Assembly (NCBI GenBank): GCA_963930655.1
Contig: OZ005605.1
Coordinates: forward strand, 27,838,501 to 27,902,500
DNA from: Myrica gale
Lineage: Eukaryota > Streptophyta > Magnoliopsida > Fagales > Myricaceae
Reading direction: 5' to 3'
Length of the DNA stretch: 64,000 bases
Each line of letters opens with the position of its first letter. Positions within the stretch are counted from its first letter, which is position 1. Positions 1 to 12,264 of this stretch are shown here, piece after piece. The notes beneath the pieces are model-generated. The model searched no databases. It saw only the letters and a program-made list of their open reading frames with translations, and was not told the origin of the DNA. The position numbers and the translations under genes are program-made.

Positions 1-869
1 ATGAATTGAAATTTTTAGCATTACAATAAATTTATTTATTTTTCTCGAAAAAAGAACTTCATACTGAAAGAAAGAAACAGAGTTCGGTACAATAAACTAA
101 CTAAGCAAAAACTACCATAAGGGGAGATTTATTATAATAAGTTGATTCATGATTGATTAGTAAAAATGAACTATTTGCATATTTTCTTTTCTGAGCAAAT
201 TATTTGCATTTATGTTTACTACCTGGCTCGTTAGGGTTGAGTAAATGCTTAACACGGGTATTAGAGAGTTCGTACTTTGCAAAAATTTTTGTGGGTAAAA
301 CTTTTATAGACATTTATACACTTTTGTAACTATTTTAATAATTTTTTTAATATTCTCTATTGTTTTATTTATTATTTTTTTGTAATAATTTTGATAATGA
401 TTATATTTGCTAATTATTTTTAAGTTTGTATTTTTGAAGTTTTTAATCAAATTTTTTTTGTAAAGTTTTATTTTTTATATATATAAATTTTGCACGATTT
501 TATCTTTGTCTTTTAATTTCTATGAATATTTTTTATTAGTTTCATATTTTATCTATTTTTATAATTTTTGATATTTATGAAGCTATTTTCTACATATTTT
601 TTGAATTATATATTTTTCGAATTTTATAATAATCATTTTTTATATTTTTTATTTTTTGAATATCATAATAACTATAAATTAGTGTTATTTAATTTAACTA
701 AAATATAAATCATATCAAATCTTAAACAACCAAACAAACCTTTACAATAAAACAATATTTAAATCAAAAAAATTGAAAATTGAAATTTGAACCAAAAGTT
801 AAACCAAAACCTCAACCTCAACCCCTTTCCCAAACAAGCCCTAGGCATTTCTCTCCTCGTGGTGCACGG
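1..869. other. AT-rich intergenic DNA, no gene seen
   Basis: This stretch is very AT-rich with long T runs. No open frame resembles a known protein and no terminal repeats or target duplications were found. It is probably old, decayed repeat sequence. Confidence 0.6.
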
Positions 870-1458
870 TAGGGGTGGTTAACGTTAGTGTAAGTGACGG
901 TTTGGCAAAAATCATCAACGCAATTGACGGAATCACATAATTGACACCGTTACCGCACCGTTAAGGCACAATAACCGTCATTGCCGGTGACGGTATTAAT
1001 GGTAACGGTTATACGATAACCGCTTAAACCGTATAACCGTTGTGAAAATAAAAAATTCTTGAGCTTTTTCATTTTTTTTACTGTTTTAGGCTGTTTAAAT
1101 TTCCAACATAATATCATAATCAATAATCATATCAAATGGAAAAATGTCATAACATATTAAAATATAATATCATAATCATTAACAATCATAACAAATATAA
1201 AGTTGTCCAAAAGTATAACATAATATCATATTCAAACATAAAAACTAAAGTCTAATAAAAGTATCCACAATGTGACGTAAACCAACTAACATATTCCAAC
1301 AAAAGGCCAACAAAAGTATGTCACATAATCAATAATCATCTCAAGTCTCAATTAGGGGTGGTTAACAGTAGTGTAGGTGACGGTTTGGCAAAAACCGTCA
1401 CCGTCACCGCAATTGACGGAATCACATATTTGATACTGTCACCGCACCGCTAAGGCAC
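870..1458. repeat. two partial copies of a hAT-type MITE
   Basis: The motif TAGGGGTGGTTAAC, typical of plant hAT termini, occurs at 870 and again at 1353. Each is followed by about 100 bp of nearly the same sequence, built from short GGTGACGG/ACCGTCA and AACGGT motifs. The body between them is AT-rich with repeated ATAATATCATAAT motifs. No matching right terminus or 8-bp target duplication is visible. Copy 2 stops abruptly near 1458, where the next repeat begins. Both copies are therefore called partial or truncated. Confidence 0.5.
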
Positions 1459-2020
1459 CTCTCCTCTTGTGGATCAACCTGGGTGGCTCTGTTTGTTTTC
1501 TCGGGGCCCAGTTTTCCTGGCTGCATTATGGCCAGCCGGTGACTTTTTTTTAAGTATGTTTTACTTTGTTTTTCTTGTGTTTTTTATTTTTATTTCTTTA
1601 GGATGCTGTGAGAGGGTGCATGTGGTGACCATCAAGCCAACTTCTTTGCTTCAACAATGCAACTGTTGTTTCGGTGATTTGTCGCCTGCTACTTAACCAT
1701 TTTGTGTCATGGACCGTGTTGTCTATTTATACTGGTGTGGATAGTCTTTTGGGGGTAGTAGGATACTCGTTAGGAGACATTCTTTTTCGGCGGTGTTATT
1801 TAAAGGTCTTTGGACCCGTTTAGAATCTACATATCTTTGAGTACGTCTTATTGATGCATTTTTATGGTCATTCAATGTATAATAGCCCTTAGGGCTTTAA
1901 TTTATGCTGTAATGGGCTCTATGCCCCTATTTTTTGTATCCAGCCTTATAGGGCTGTTTGTATTCAACACATAGTTGAATGTTTTCTTGTGAAATGAATT
2001 TCACTTTTGCTTAGGAAAAA
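1459..2020 (+). mobile_element. LINE-like retroposon fragment with A-rich 3' end
   Basis: The sequence is G/T-rich with scattered short frames and no recognisable protein. It ends in a run of eight A at about 2017-2024 after a TTTGCTTAGG-type segment, which is how many plant LINE 3' ends look. Similar endings occur near 23470-23487 and 42595-42607. The 5' boundary abuts the truncated hAT MITE, and no target duplication was found. The assignment rests on the tail structure alone. Confidence 0.35.
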
Positions 2021-2192
2021 AAAGAGAATGAACAGTATTTCATCTTTTTTATTAGCAGGACAACATTTTTTGGGTAAGCTAATAAGATTTTACTTGTAAA
2101 CAAAATATGCAAGTACAAATCGAGGAAGAAGAACAACATTGATTGCGTTAGCAGCAGGACAACATTAATATCAACTTAATAGGTTTCTTCCC

Positions 2193-3199
2193 CATGTTTC
2201 TAGAGAGCGAGAGGCTCTGCTTTCTCTCTAGAACTTTTCCTCTATGTTTTTTTTTATTGTCTTATTGCGCCCTTATTTTGAGGAGGCGAGATGAGCTTTG
2301 TCTCCTCCCGTTTTCCTCTCCTCTCTGGTCAGATCTTTTCTATACAAATCTTATGGATAGCTATTTCCTCTCTTTTCTTTGTTTGGTTGTTGCTTTTGTC
2401 TCCTATGTCGGATTTTGTTTCGTTTCTCGTATCGCCTCCTATGTGGGGGTTTTTTTTCGTTTCTTCTATCGCCTCCTTTGTGGGTTACCACCAACCCCAG
2501 ATCTGTACCCTTTCCGGTGTCCCACCACCCCTCTTCGGTGCATAGCATCACACACTCTCCTCTGTGGGTGTTTGGATCTCCCGTGTGCAACTAGAACAGC
2601 CGCCCTCCGCCCTTTCTCCTTCGTTTTTTTGTTGGGAGCTATTGTGTGCTCTCTCTTTTTCTGGCGCTTGCATGGAGGTTCGTTTTGCGGAAGAAGAATC
2701 GAAGTAACTCCATTGTATCCTTTCCTCCGATGAAAGACCCCGCCTTTTGCAGCGGTCCTGATTTTGAGGCCTTTGGGCCTCTTTAATCTTTGTGGGCCTT
2801 CCGGCTCAGTTGTGGTCTGCAAGCTTGTGTGTCCTGTTTGTATCTATGGGTTTTTGGGCTTTCTTGTGGTGTATGAACTTCAGGTCCTTTTCAAATGTTG
2901 TAATGGGCTTCAAGCCCAATGTCAAATAGTCGGCCCAGTGGGCCTTTCTTGTAATGTGCCAACTATTTTGTACTGTTCCCCACTAGTTATATAATATTTC
3001 AATGTTGCCTGGGGCTGTTCGACACCTTTGTATTCTCAGGATTTTTTGAATCCTGAGAATACACAAACCGAACATGTTTTTTAACATCACCTAAAAATAA
3101 CTACCGCACATATACCAATAAAGTTAACATCACCTAAAAAATTTCAAAACACAAATAATTCTCAAAAAACTACCCCCACCGAACATCTAGGAAAAAAAA
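2193..3199 (+). mobile_element. retroposon insertion with 20-bp target duplication and poly(A)
   Basis: About 1 kb of T/C-rich sequence is bracketed by two copies of a 20-bp direct repeat, at 2173-2192 and 3200-3219, differing at one position (AACTTAAWAGGTTTCTTCCC). The right copy is immediately preceded by a run of A (3192-3200). A long target duplication plus a poly(A) tail is the signature of target-primed reverse transcription (LINE or LINE-mobilised RNA). The open frames inside (for example 2194-2733) are low-complexity and match no known protein. A perfect 15-bp inverted repeat lies at 3029-3063. Confidence 0.6.
3029..3063. repeat. perfect 15-bp inverted repeat (hairpin, 5-nt loop)
   Basis: Positions 3029-3043 and 3049-3063 are exact reverse complements (TGTATTCTCAGGATT), separated by TTTTG. 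It sits near the 3' end of the retroposon-like insert upstream of the permease gene. The function is unknown. It resembles the end hairpin of some transposons, but no CTRR Helitron end follows it. Confidence 0.7.
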
Positions 3200-3398
3200 A
3201 ACTTAAAAGGTTTCTTCCCAAACACCGGGCTTTATTAGGTCAGTTTCTTGCCCCATCAGTCCTGTATCTTCTCTCCGTCTCTCTGAAGTAGCACTCTTGA
3301 ATGTCTCTGCTGTTGACTGATACTCCGGCACTCGTCCAATAAATTCGTGGACCCTTATCTCTGGGAAGAATCTCATCATTGAAGAGATTCACTTGTCG

Positions 3399-6003
3399 AT
3401 GCTCCTATCAACTCATAAAGCTATGCTTCGGCCACATCTTCCGCAAGTTTCCAAAAGCAGCTCAATCGTGCATCCTAAGTTCAACTACGCCACCCATTTT
3501 CATCATTTTAGAACACAACATCCTATACCACCGCCCAGTTACAGGCATACTGTAATTCCCATGATCCCCATATTCACCTCCAGAACCCATAATCTCAGCC
3601 GCATCGCAATGTGCACAACTCACGATGGTGTGGCACATCCAACCATTCCTACTACTTCTGATCCGAAATTAAAAGAGGATAACCTCACTAAGCATCACAA
3701 CTCTCAAGGAGTTCATGAAGGTACTCATGAAAAGAACTTCTGGGGTGCTGTGAGTCTGATCATTGGCACTGCCGTAGGGCCTGGGATGCTTGGTTTACCC
3801 GCTGCCACCATTGATTCAGGTCCATTTCCCTCGACCATTGTCATTCTCCTCTCATGGGTCTACGTGGTCTCCTCGATCATTCTTGTTGCGGAGATCAGCT
3901 TTGCAGCCATGGAAGAAGATGGGGTGGATGAGGTGAGCTTCACTGGCCTTGCAACAAAGGCTTTAGGAAGCCGTTTCGGTGCTTTTGTTGCACTCATCTA
4001 TGTGTCTTTAAGTTTCTCATTGTTGGTGGCCTGTGTTTCAGGCATCGGTTCACTAGTCTCTCGGTGGTTTCCATGGATGAATCTTGTGCTGGCTCATGCC
4101 TTGTTTCCTCTGATTGTTGCAACTTTGATTCTTTTACTTCCGTTTAAGGCTATTGATTCAGTGAATCGAGTTTTATGCCTCATCATGCTTTTCTCCCTTA
4201 CTGCAGTTGTGGCTATCGGTTTATCTGTGGCCAAAACAAACATATTAGGTTCCTTTGCTTATACCTCGTGGGGCTTTTCATCCGTTCTGCCGGCTATACC
4301 TGTTACGGTACTCACATTGGGGTTTCATGTTGTCACCCCTTTCATATGTAAGCTTGCGGGAAACACTGTGTACGATGCTCGCAAAGCAATACTAGTTGGT
4401 GGGGCTGTTCCATTGATAATGGTATTGTCCTGGAATTTGATTGTTTTGGGGCTTGCTGGTGCCAATAGAGCCGCTTCCAGAGCAGATCCTATACGCCTTT
4501 TGCTTTCTGTCAACCCCTCTGCCTTAACTGCAATTCAAGGCTTTGCCTTCTCTGCCTTGGCAACTAGCCTGATTGGATATGCTGTAAGCTTCCCAAAGCA
4601 GCTTCTTGATACGTTGGAGTTGATTTTTGGGAGCATCAATTCATGGAAACAAGTTGGCGTTCCTTCACTAAGGGGGTCTAATGTGGATGGAATCGGGAAA
4701 GTCGGTTCTGTTGTATATTCAGGAGGACCTAATTTTGGGAATGCCGGGAAGGTTTCTTATGTATATACGAGGTGTAATGCTGCGTCAGAAGCTACATCAA
4801 AATCAAGCATGGATGGACCTGGTTCCCAAAAAATCTTTGTAATAACGACTGTACTCGGTGTTCCAGTTCTTGTAGCATCTTTCTTCCGTTCCACTTTTTC
4901 AAGAGCTATCGATTTTGCTGGGGTTTATGCAAACTGCTTTTTGTTTGGCATACTTCCTCCTGCAATGGCTTACATATATCGTTCTAGGAGAAAACTCAGG
5001 TATGATCAAGGAGAAAGTACCAATGAACTACTGTGGTGACTCTATGTTCATGTAGACGGCCTTGATCTGCTCATGTTTATTCTCACGTAAACCCTGGCAA
5101 AAAGCCACAAAGCCAAAAATGATGATGCAAACACTATTTCCCAGGTTGAAACAAATTTCTCTAGGTTTATGCATGGGTCCAATGACTCGTCTAAATGCTG
5201 CTTTTTCTAGCTGCATCTCATCAAGAATTTCCCATGGTCACTGTGACAAAATTAACTTCACAATCACCTTTCAAATTCCACAATCGCCTCCCAAATTCCT
5301 CCAATATGTCATAACCTTTGGAATCTAGATAAAACTGCTGTCACATTATTTTAGCTTAAATTCCTCCAAAGAGTTAACATGGTTTACATGTTTCTGGTAC
5401 TGCAGCAGAAATAATTCAGTTACTTCTTGACTGCCTTTTGCTTAGCTCAACAAAATATTTGAAAGCCTAATAGTCATTTGAGTTGTCCTTGTTCTTGTCC
5501 TTCCTGTCCCATTCTTTTAGCTTAAACTCCGAAGAATTAGCATGGTTTTCATGTTTCTGGTACTGCAGCAGATAGAACTCAGTTCTTGAACCCCCTTTTA
5601 CTTAGCTCCACGAAAAATTGAAAACCTAAAAAGTCATTTGAGTTCTCCTGTGCTGTTCTTGTCCTTCAGAACGACATTCTGCTGGATTATCGACTCTGCA
5701 TAATGGAATAGTCAATTTTGCATGAAAACACTTTTAAATCAATGAAACATCAACTGGATGATCAATTGGGTTCCATATTCCATGGATGCCCCGTCATCTA
5801 TTTGCATGTGATTTGAAGAGTACTTTAAAACTTCTATTAGTTTGTGTGCAGACCTGTTCAATTATTCATCTGTATTTTCTTAGTTAAGTTCTAGATGTCT
5901 TAATTTTATGCTTGGAATTTGCAGGTCGTCTATCCTACCGGGCGGAGATGGTGCACTTCTTATACTCTTGAGCATTGCTGTTATTTTGGGTATTTGGCAT
6001 TAG
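3399..6003 (+). CDS. tryptophan/tyrosine permease family protein, plastid-type
   Basis: Two exons, 3399-4999 and 5925-6003, joined by a GT-AG intron of phase 2, give a 559-residue protein. The first in-frame ATG is at 3399; the codon at 3393 is TTG. The first ~60 residues are rich in S, T, H and basic residues and almost free of acid, as in plastid transit peptides. From about residue 115 come roughly eleven membrane segments starting with the family-typical sequence FWGAVSLIIGTAVGPGMLGLPA (Trp_Tyr_perm, related to bacterial TyrP and Mtr). A hydrophilic loop of about 75 residues precedes the last two helices. The short last exon supplies the closing helix (ALLILLSIAVILGIW). The likely role is aromatic amino acid transport across a plastid membrane, inferred from family and targeting. 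Without splicing the frame would end at 5039 and lose the last helix. Confidence 0.88.
5349..5670. repeat. intronic tandem duplication, period about 166 bp
   Basis: Within the permease intron two diverged copies lie at about 5349-5503 and 5515-5670. They share the blocks TTTTAGCTTAAA, CATGTTTCTGGTACTGCAGCAGA, CTTAGCTC and GTCATTTGAGTT in the same order. They differ by several substitutions and short indels, so the duplication is not recent. Confidence 0.8.
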
Positions 6004-7704
6004 AAGACTAGCGGGCTAGATTTAACAGTCAATATAGTACTTTCCCAACAGACTAAAGCCAACAACGGGAGAAGACATTTCTTTGTCTTGTGTTTAAGAG
6101 GCCCATTTTACTCCTTGTGCCTTCTTTCCCAAGGAAGAGTATGAACATTTATCCTTTTCAATTCCTTAAGAGTAAGGAATTTGATTCCAAAGTTCTTCAA
6201 ATTTGAGATAAATGGGTAAGGTGGAATATCGATACTCAAAACAAAATTTGACTTTGCATAATGCTAATCTGCAATCTCGTGAAACCATCTCATTGCAACT
6301 AGAACTTTACCTAGCGAGTGTCCCACTTCCCTCCATCTCCATGCCCATCCTCCTTGAAGCGCGGGTGCACGAACTAGGAGACCGCCGTTGCCTTGTCATC
6401 TGGTCTATCACTGGATGTATATGATTAATGCCATCTACTGATTAATGATTATGGCATGTATACTCCATAAAACGAACCACTTCTGCTGACCGCCTGACAG
6501 GAGAACTACATTATTAGATCCAGCGGCGTACTTCTACCATTGAGTCTTTTGTGTCTGTTTGTTAATTATTTCGTTCTGCTTGTTTCTCCCATTTCTTTTT
6601 TATTTTTTCTCCCTTGCTCAGCAAGTTCACCTTTAAACAAGCTGGCATTTGTTCATAACTCTCTCTCGGGTCATTACCTTATTCGAGACTCCATAGCCGT
6701 ACCGATCACACTTTTCGTGAGGAATAATACCTTCAATATCTGCTTTACTACCTTCGGTTACGACGGAGAAAAAGGCAGCGTAAGCCTAAGACGGTTAGCT
6801 GTTTGATTCTTGCGTTCTCATGCTGTGCGACAGAGAAGGGGGTCAGTAAAACCTAACATGGTCAACTGTTTGGTTCCTGTGTTCATACAGAATCAGAAAA
6901 ATTCCATTATTATTTCTTTTTAGTATGTATTATCAATTTTCTTTCCTCTTATGACAAAATGTTGCAAGCACAATTATAAGCTACTTATACACGTCCTCTT
7001 CTACGACAGATGAAAATCTTATAAAGTCACATAATTTCCATATTCGCAAAACAGGTTTGACGAGAGAGAGAATTGGGGTCATTTAGATGAACCTTGTGAA
7101 ACCAGCAAGTAAAGCCATCTGGGAAATAAACATGGAACCATTTTTTTTCAACATTGTATTATCCACATTCCACTGGTTGTTTGAAGGCCTATTTGTGACA
7201 CAGCAAGGGAGCACACAGATTACAATAATTGCGACACTTAGCGCTCATACAGGGAGGCATACAGGGAGGCCTCACTGAAACCACCTGGATGTGATCTCCA
7301 ACGCCCTTAGCAGCTGGCGTCAGTCCACTTCTGCCACTAGTGTAGAATCCCCTACGATATTTTTCTTCCACAACCGCAGGATGCAAGTAACTCCCCCAAA
7401 CACGTTCTGATAAAGGAATTTGTTTTCTCAAAATTTCCTTTCTTTTTCTTTTTTTGAGGTCTAGAGCATCAGCAGAGCCTCCCTCATCTATTAGTTAAGC
7501 AACCTAACATTACTTGAACCAAATATCATTTTCTCACGTAGCATGGCCAGCTAAAGAGCATATGGCCATTATAATCCCTCAATCCCATGCTCAATGCCTA
7601 GCATCTCCAATACCAAGTGGATTCTTGAAGGTTGCATAATAATGAATGCAGAACGAACCATGAAGCAGCAGTATATCGTCTTCCTCTGGTTGGAGCATCT
7701 CTAC
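6004..7704. other. intergenic: two converging 3' ends, no gene seen
   Basis: This holds the 3' region of the permease and the 3' region of the converging U11/U12-65K gene. Open frames of 60-90 codons here have no recognisable family signature. No repeat with clear termini was found. Confidence 0.5.
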
Positions 7705-10700
7705 TTAATTTGGTTTGCCAGCTGCTGAATTCCGGCCAAACTGGATTATCATTGGCTTGCCTTTGAACACATATCCATTGACAAGATTCTACAACCAAGG
7801 ATTGTAATGGCGTAATCATTACAACTTCAGCACAAGGGCAATCAAACAAAAAAGAAAGATTTCATTATTTGTAAGTAAAACCGTAGATGCTACTCTTGAT
7901 TAGTAAAACCTCAGAAGTAAGCAAGTTGTACAAACTTGGCTCATTAGTATAAAAAAACACCCTGGTAAAATAATTTGTGGAAGATTTTGTCCCCTTTAAA
8001 AAATGACTCACACGCTGTAAGCTTGAGTACCCAGAAATGGTGAAAGAAGTAAAACCAGATGATGGATATCTTAATAGTTCTGAATTTTTTTTATAACTAA
8101 AGAGGATTGTACCTCCGAATTTTATTCAAAACCCTCACTTATGGAAGAGAAAAAATGTGCTAACAAAATCAAACCATGGTTAAAGCAATCATCGCACAGA
8201 AAAGAATTAAGCTCAGTTTGAATATGCAAATTGGCATGAGATGCTCCTGAAAACAGTTAGTCACAGCAAATTGTACTCTGTAAGATACATACCAATGCAT
8301 GAAGAGCAAGTTCAACGGATGGAAATGTCAAAAAAGCTTGACCTCTCATTCTTCCCTCCTGAAATGCAATTGTGCTTGCATTAAGGTTCAAAATTCCACA
8401 ACAATAGCAATTTTAACTTGTTTACAGATGCTAATCAGGCAAGAAATTAATGTGACATGTCATGTCTACAGACTTGTTTTCATCATTTGAAACATCATTA
8501 GTAAGAAGGTTTTGTTAACTCCGTCACAATCATATAAATGAATAGTTCCGAATGCAGGTTCGTCCATTCTCAAATAAACGATCCTCAAGCTTGTATCTAT
8601 TTATTAACACCATGTTTATCTAAAACAAAGTATTCAGCTAGAGCTTAATATTAAGCGCATTGAAAGTGGTCTTTGTTCGTGATTTTTATTCAGTTAGATC
8701 ATTGCATCGAGTTCTGTCTGAGGCTTTCATGACGTCAGGGTTCAATAAGAGCTCCAAACCCACTAACAAACAAAAGCTCATGAATCTAATACCTGCGAGC
8801 AACTTTCATAAGGAAAATATACCCAAACTTTTCTCCTTATTTACTACAAGAATAACAATTTTCAAAAGTGATCTTGAAACACAAAGCACTTGGAACAGTA
8901 AGTAAAAGGTTTTCAAGAGCCCCACCTGCATAAGCTTCACGCTAACGCCAGATTTAGTTGCATTGATGCTTCCAAATAATGATCCTAAAGCACACATACA
9001 TATTGTTTAATAAGCCAGATCTATCTTTTTTCAACAACACTATGCACAGAGTAGAAGTATAATACAAAGAACTAAAGTTGAGGCCCTATAAAGTATAAAG
9101 ATTTACAGAATATTCTTTTCACCATATACAATTGCACAGTAATTCTTTTCTATATTCAATCATTAAAGTTGCTAGATATTTACCATCGATGGAAACAACT
9201 GACTTTTGGATAAACTAGAAATAATCAGTGCTAGTGATCTCACCAAAAATGATGTAGAAGTCATCAGCAACCACGTCCTTTGCCAAGTTCTTGATATACA
9301 ATACTGATGTAGGATTCCCAGCTGTGTAGTTCTAACAAAATCCAAAATCAATGAGTAGATATGTGCATGTCAACATCATTTAAATCTCATCGCTGTGTTT
9401 TGCTTAAAATAGCAGATCCTCAAGATTCACGCAAGGAAGTGTCTACTGTGAAGTGTTGTCCTTGATATAAAATCCAAAAGAACTTCATATTACTCATTTG
9501 ATGATTTCTTTTTCCTTTATATAGATACGATGAAGATAATATTGGTTATTGCACGTGCAGTCTCCACCTTTAATAACATTCAGTACCTTAAACATCGGTA
9601 GCGATAAAATTTCCTCCGGGTGCAACTTCCCACTCTTTAATTCTTCTAGGGTAGCGTAAGGTTTAATATCCGAACCCTGTTTGTCTGCCTCTAATTCTTT
9701 TGTCATACTATCATCTCTAGGTTCATTCTGAATCACTTTTGGGGCAATTTTGATCTGCAAAGTAACCAAGAAAAGTATACCAAAAATTCTGACAGATAGG
9801 ATATTCTTTCACAAGCATTTATATCAACAAGAAAATGACCTGTAAAACAGGGTTTTTCTTTTTAATCATTGGAAATTCCTTTGGGACCAAGGTGGCAGGT
9901 TTCAACCCAACAGCCTCATGAGTGATGTCTTTATCAACTGCAGGGCCCACAATCGCTTCTTGCTTGCGACGCTTTCGACTAGATTCTCTTACTGTTGAAG
10001 CTCCAATAGAATAGGCTTTTCCATCAACATCCTAAAAACATTTCAACCGTAAAAAGTTATGCTTCAAGAATTTTCCTTCAGTTCCATCTGTTTCAATATA
10101 CTTCCACAGATATGTAGAGGTACTTTTTCAAAAAGACAATCAAAGAAACATTTAAATTTTCCTAGAAAGAAAAAGAAAAAAGAAACATTTTATATTTTCC
10201 CCTATTGCATTTAGTAAACATACACATACCTTCTCTAGAAAGAGGAAGCACAGAGATAGTGAGCAAAAAAAATTTACCACGGAAGTTTCTGGTCCAAGAA
10301 ATTAAATAAGGACTGAATGAATTTAAATGTTGTTTGAAAACAAAAAAGGTCAACCAGATAACATGGCTGCATTCCTAAAACCCCAGAAGTGAAAAAGAGC
10401 AACATATCATACAAGTCAATGCAAAATCACAGGATATGTGGCACATCAGATAATCAGCATAAGATGTTACCTCCTCTGGTGATTCTATATCTGACTCACC
10501 ACTGGACAGATCAGCCAAAAGAGGCTTTGCAGGTACAGGTGAGGCAGGTGGCAGTGATGGTGGTGCAGGTACTGCAGGTGGTAGGGGTGGAGTGGGTAGG
10601 GCCATGCGAAACGGAGCTGGAATATTCATTTTGTTCATCAAGTGCAATACCTAGAATTAAAAAGGCTAGGCCGTAAACTATATGTCCCAATATACTCATG

Positions 10701-12264
10701 TACTTAACTAGATCAGAATGATGCATGGAGTTTAAATATGGGAACAGATAGAGGGCAAACAGTAAATTGTTTGATTAGCATTGCATTAGATTGAAGACAA
10801 CCTGTGTGTAAAAGCGAGGGACTGCAATGAGAGCATTTACAACGTTGGTCAGTATGTTTCCATCTGGAGGAGGGTAAGCATACCTGCAGTACAAGTTATA
10901 TTAAATCAGACACAAACCGGTCTAAAGATCTCTGTCATCTGAAAAATGGTTTTGAAAGAAAAACCTGTTAGAAAATATAATTCAAATAATAAAATTTATC
11001 TCTTCCTATCAGTTTAAGCTTTTGGGATAAGTGGTAGTTTCACATGGTATTAAAACTAAGGTCCTGAGTTTAAGACCTGACTCCGCACTTCACATAAATT
11101 TCAATTAAATATTGCACGTGTTGGGCCTAAGAGTCCGGTATACACGTAAGGGTGAGTGTTAGATAATATAATTCAAATAATAAAATCTATCTCTTCCACT
11201 ATCCTAATATAACTCCTCCATCAAATCACAATGATAAGCTTGCACACACAAGTTTTGTGATGGTTGTCATTGTATTAACAACTAAATAGCCGTTTTAGCA
11301 GTGCCTCTTTCAGTTTGATCGATAGAAACGATGACAGACTGACATTGCCAACGTGTAAAGTCCAAGCAATAACCTGCATGCCCAAACTCTAATGAGGAAA
11401 ATTAAAAGAGAGCTCAAAGGAAAGATATGAAGGAAGGAGCACTTTCAACAGGGCCACCAACCAAAACATTATTATATACAAAACTGTAGAAGAGAATCAA
11501 GGGCAATTTTATCAAGTGAAACGAAAATACGCACTGAAGGTGGGAAGGAAATGGATAGTCGACCCCAAGCCTTGGGGCAATGGGTTCGCCAGTGGAATGT
11601 TGAGAAGCTTCCTTGACCAGAACTGTAGATGTGGGTGGAATAACATCGATCCCAGAAGAAGCTTGACTTGTTTTAAGCAGTGTTTGCTTATTACTAGTTC
11701 TCTCCACGGACAAGATTTTACCAAGAAACCTCAGTCTGACAAAACCAATGGCCAATAGCATAACGTTAATACAAATTACAATGACATCAAGGTTTTCATC
11801 CGAATTAATTATGTCAATATAATAGGTGAGGTAAAAAAAATATCCGAAAAGAGAAAAAGTAATACCCATTCAACTGGCGTAGGGCTTGGTAAGCCAAAGC
11901 TTCATTCTTGAAATCCAGAAAAGCACAGTTTCTCAATCTGCAGGAAAGCAAAAAAGGAAATACAAGAGCAACTTAGGAAGGAATTGAGAAAGAAGGAGCG
12001 GTATTATTGAATATAATACCAAAAAGTTCCGTCCTCCTACTTAGGAGCAGAGCAAGGACAGACGGAAGAAGCGCCGTAGTGGGAGAAGAGTCTGGAGAGG
12101 GTGTCACTAGGAATGGCTTCAGGAAGGTGCCGAATTAAAAGGGTAACCACTCCTTCCGCTTCTGTCCCTCTTGCTTTTGCTTCTTCTTCCTCGCCTTGAA
12201 ATTGAAACCCCGACTGCTGCATCTGAGGGTTTATGTAATGGTGCGAGAAGGGAACGGTAGCCAT
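7705..12264 (-). CDS. U11/U12-65K: U11/U12 snRNP 65 kDa protein (minor spliceosome)
   Basis: Eleven exons on the minus strand: 12041-12264, 11866-11937, 11535-11735, 10802-10883, 10471-10650, 9840-10031, 9587-9754, 9244-9331, 8926-8984, 8293-8358 and 7705-7788. All have GT-AG junctions and compatible phases, totalling 1416 bp (471 aa). RRM1 covers about residues 39-112 (VTLLIRHLPEAI at the start, LRNCAFLDF as RNP1-like). A proline-rich linker lies at about 200-240, a basic patch (SRKRRKQEA) near 265, and the second RRM at about 378-466 (SVLYIKNLAKDV, MRGQAFLTF). In this family the C-terminal RRM binds U12 snRNA and the N-terminal part contacts U11-59K, bridging U11 and U12 in the di-snRNP. 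No lesion was seen. A TRIM sits in intron 3, antisense to the gene. Confidence 0.93.
10966..11220 (+). mobile_element. TRIM-like mini retrotransposon in an intron
   Basis: The left repeat (10966-11044, 79 bp) starts TGTTAGAAAATATAATTC and ends in CA. It is followed at once by TGGTATTAAAAC, a slightly decayed initiator-methionine tRNA primer-binding site. About 110 bp of non-coding spacer ends in a G/A-rich GGGTGAG. The repeat then restarts at 11157 (TGTTAGATAATATAATTC) and is truncated near 11220. LTR-PBS-spacer-PPT-LTR in about 255 bp with no protein is TRIM/SMART architecture. A related inverted copy lies at 49157-49357. Confidence 0.7.

Noticed and set aside
2194..2733. 179-codon frame with overlapping frames on both strands
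   Set aside because: Low-complexity T/C-rich sequence inside a retroposon with target duplication; frames open on both strands and no domain.
7705..12264. Tandem U12-type 5' splice sites (USSE) that autoregulate some U11/U12 protein genes
   Set aside because: Looked for paired ATATCCTT on the coding strand and found only single near-matches.
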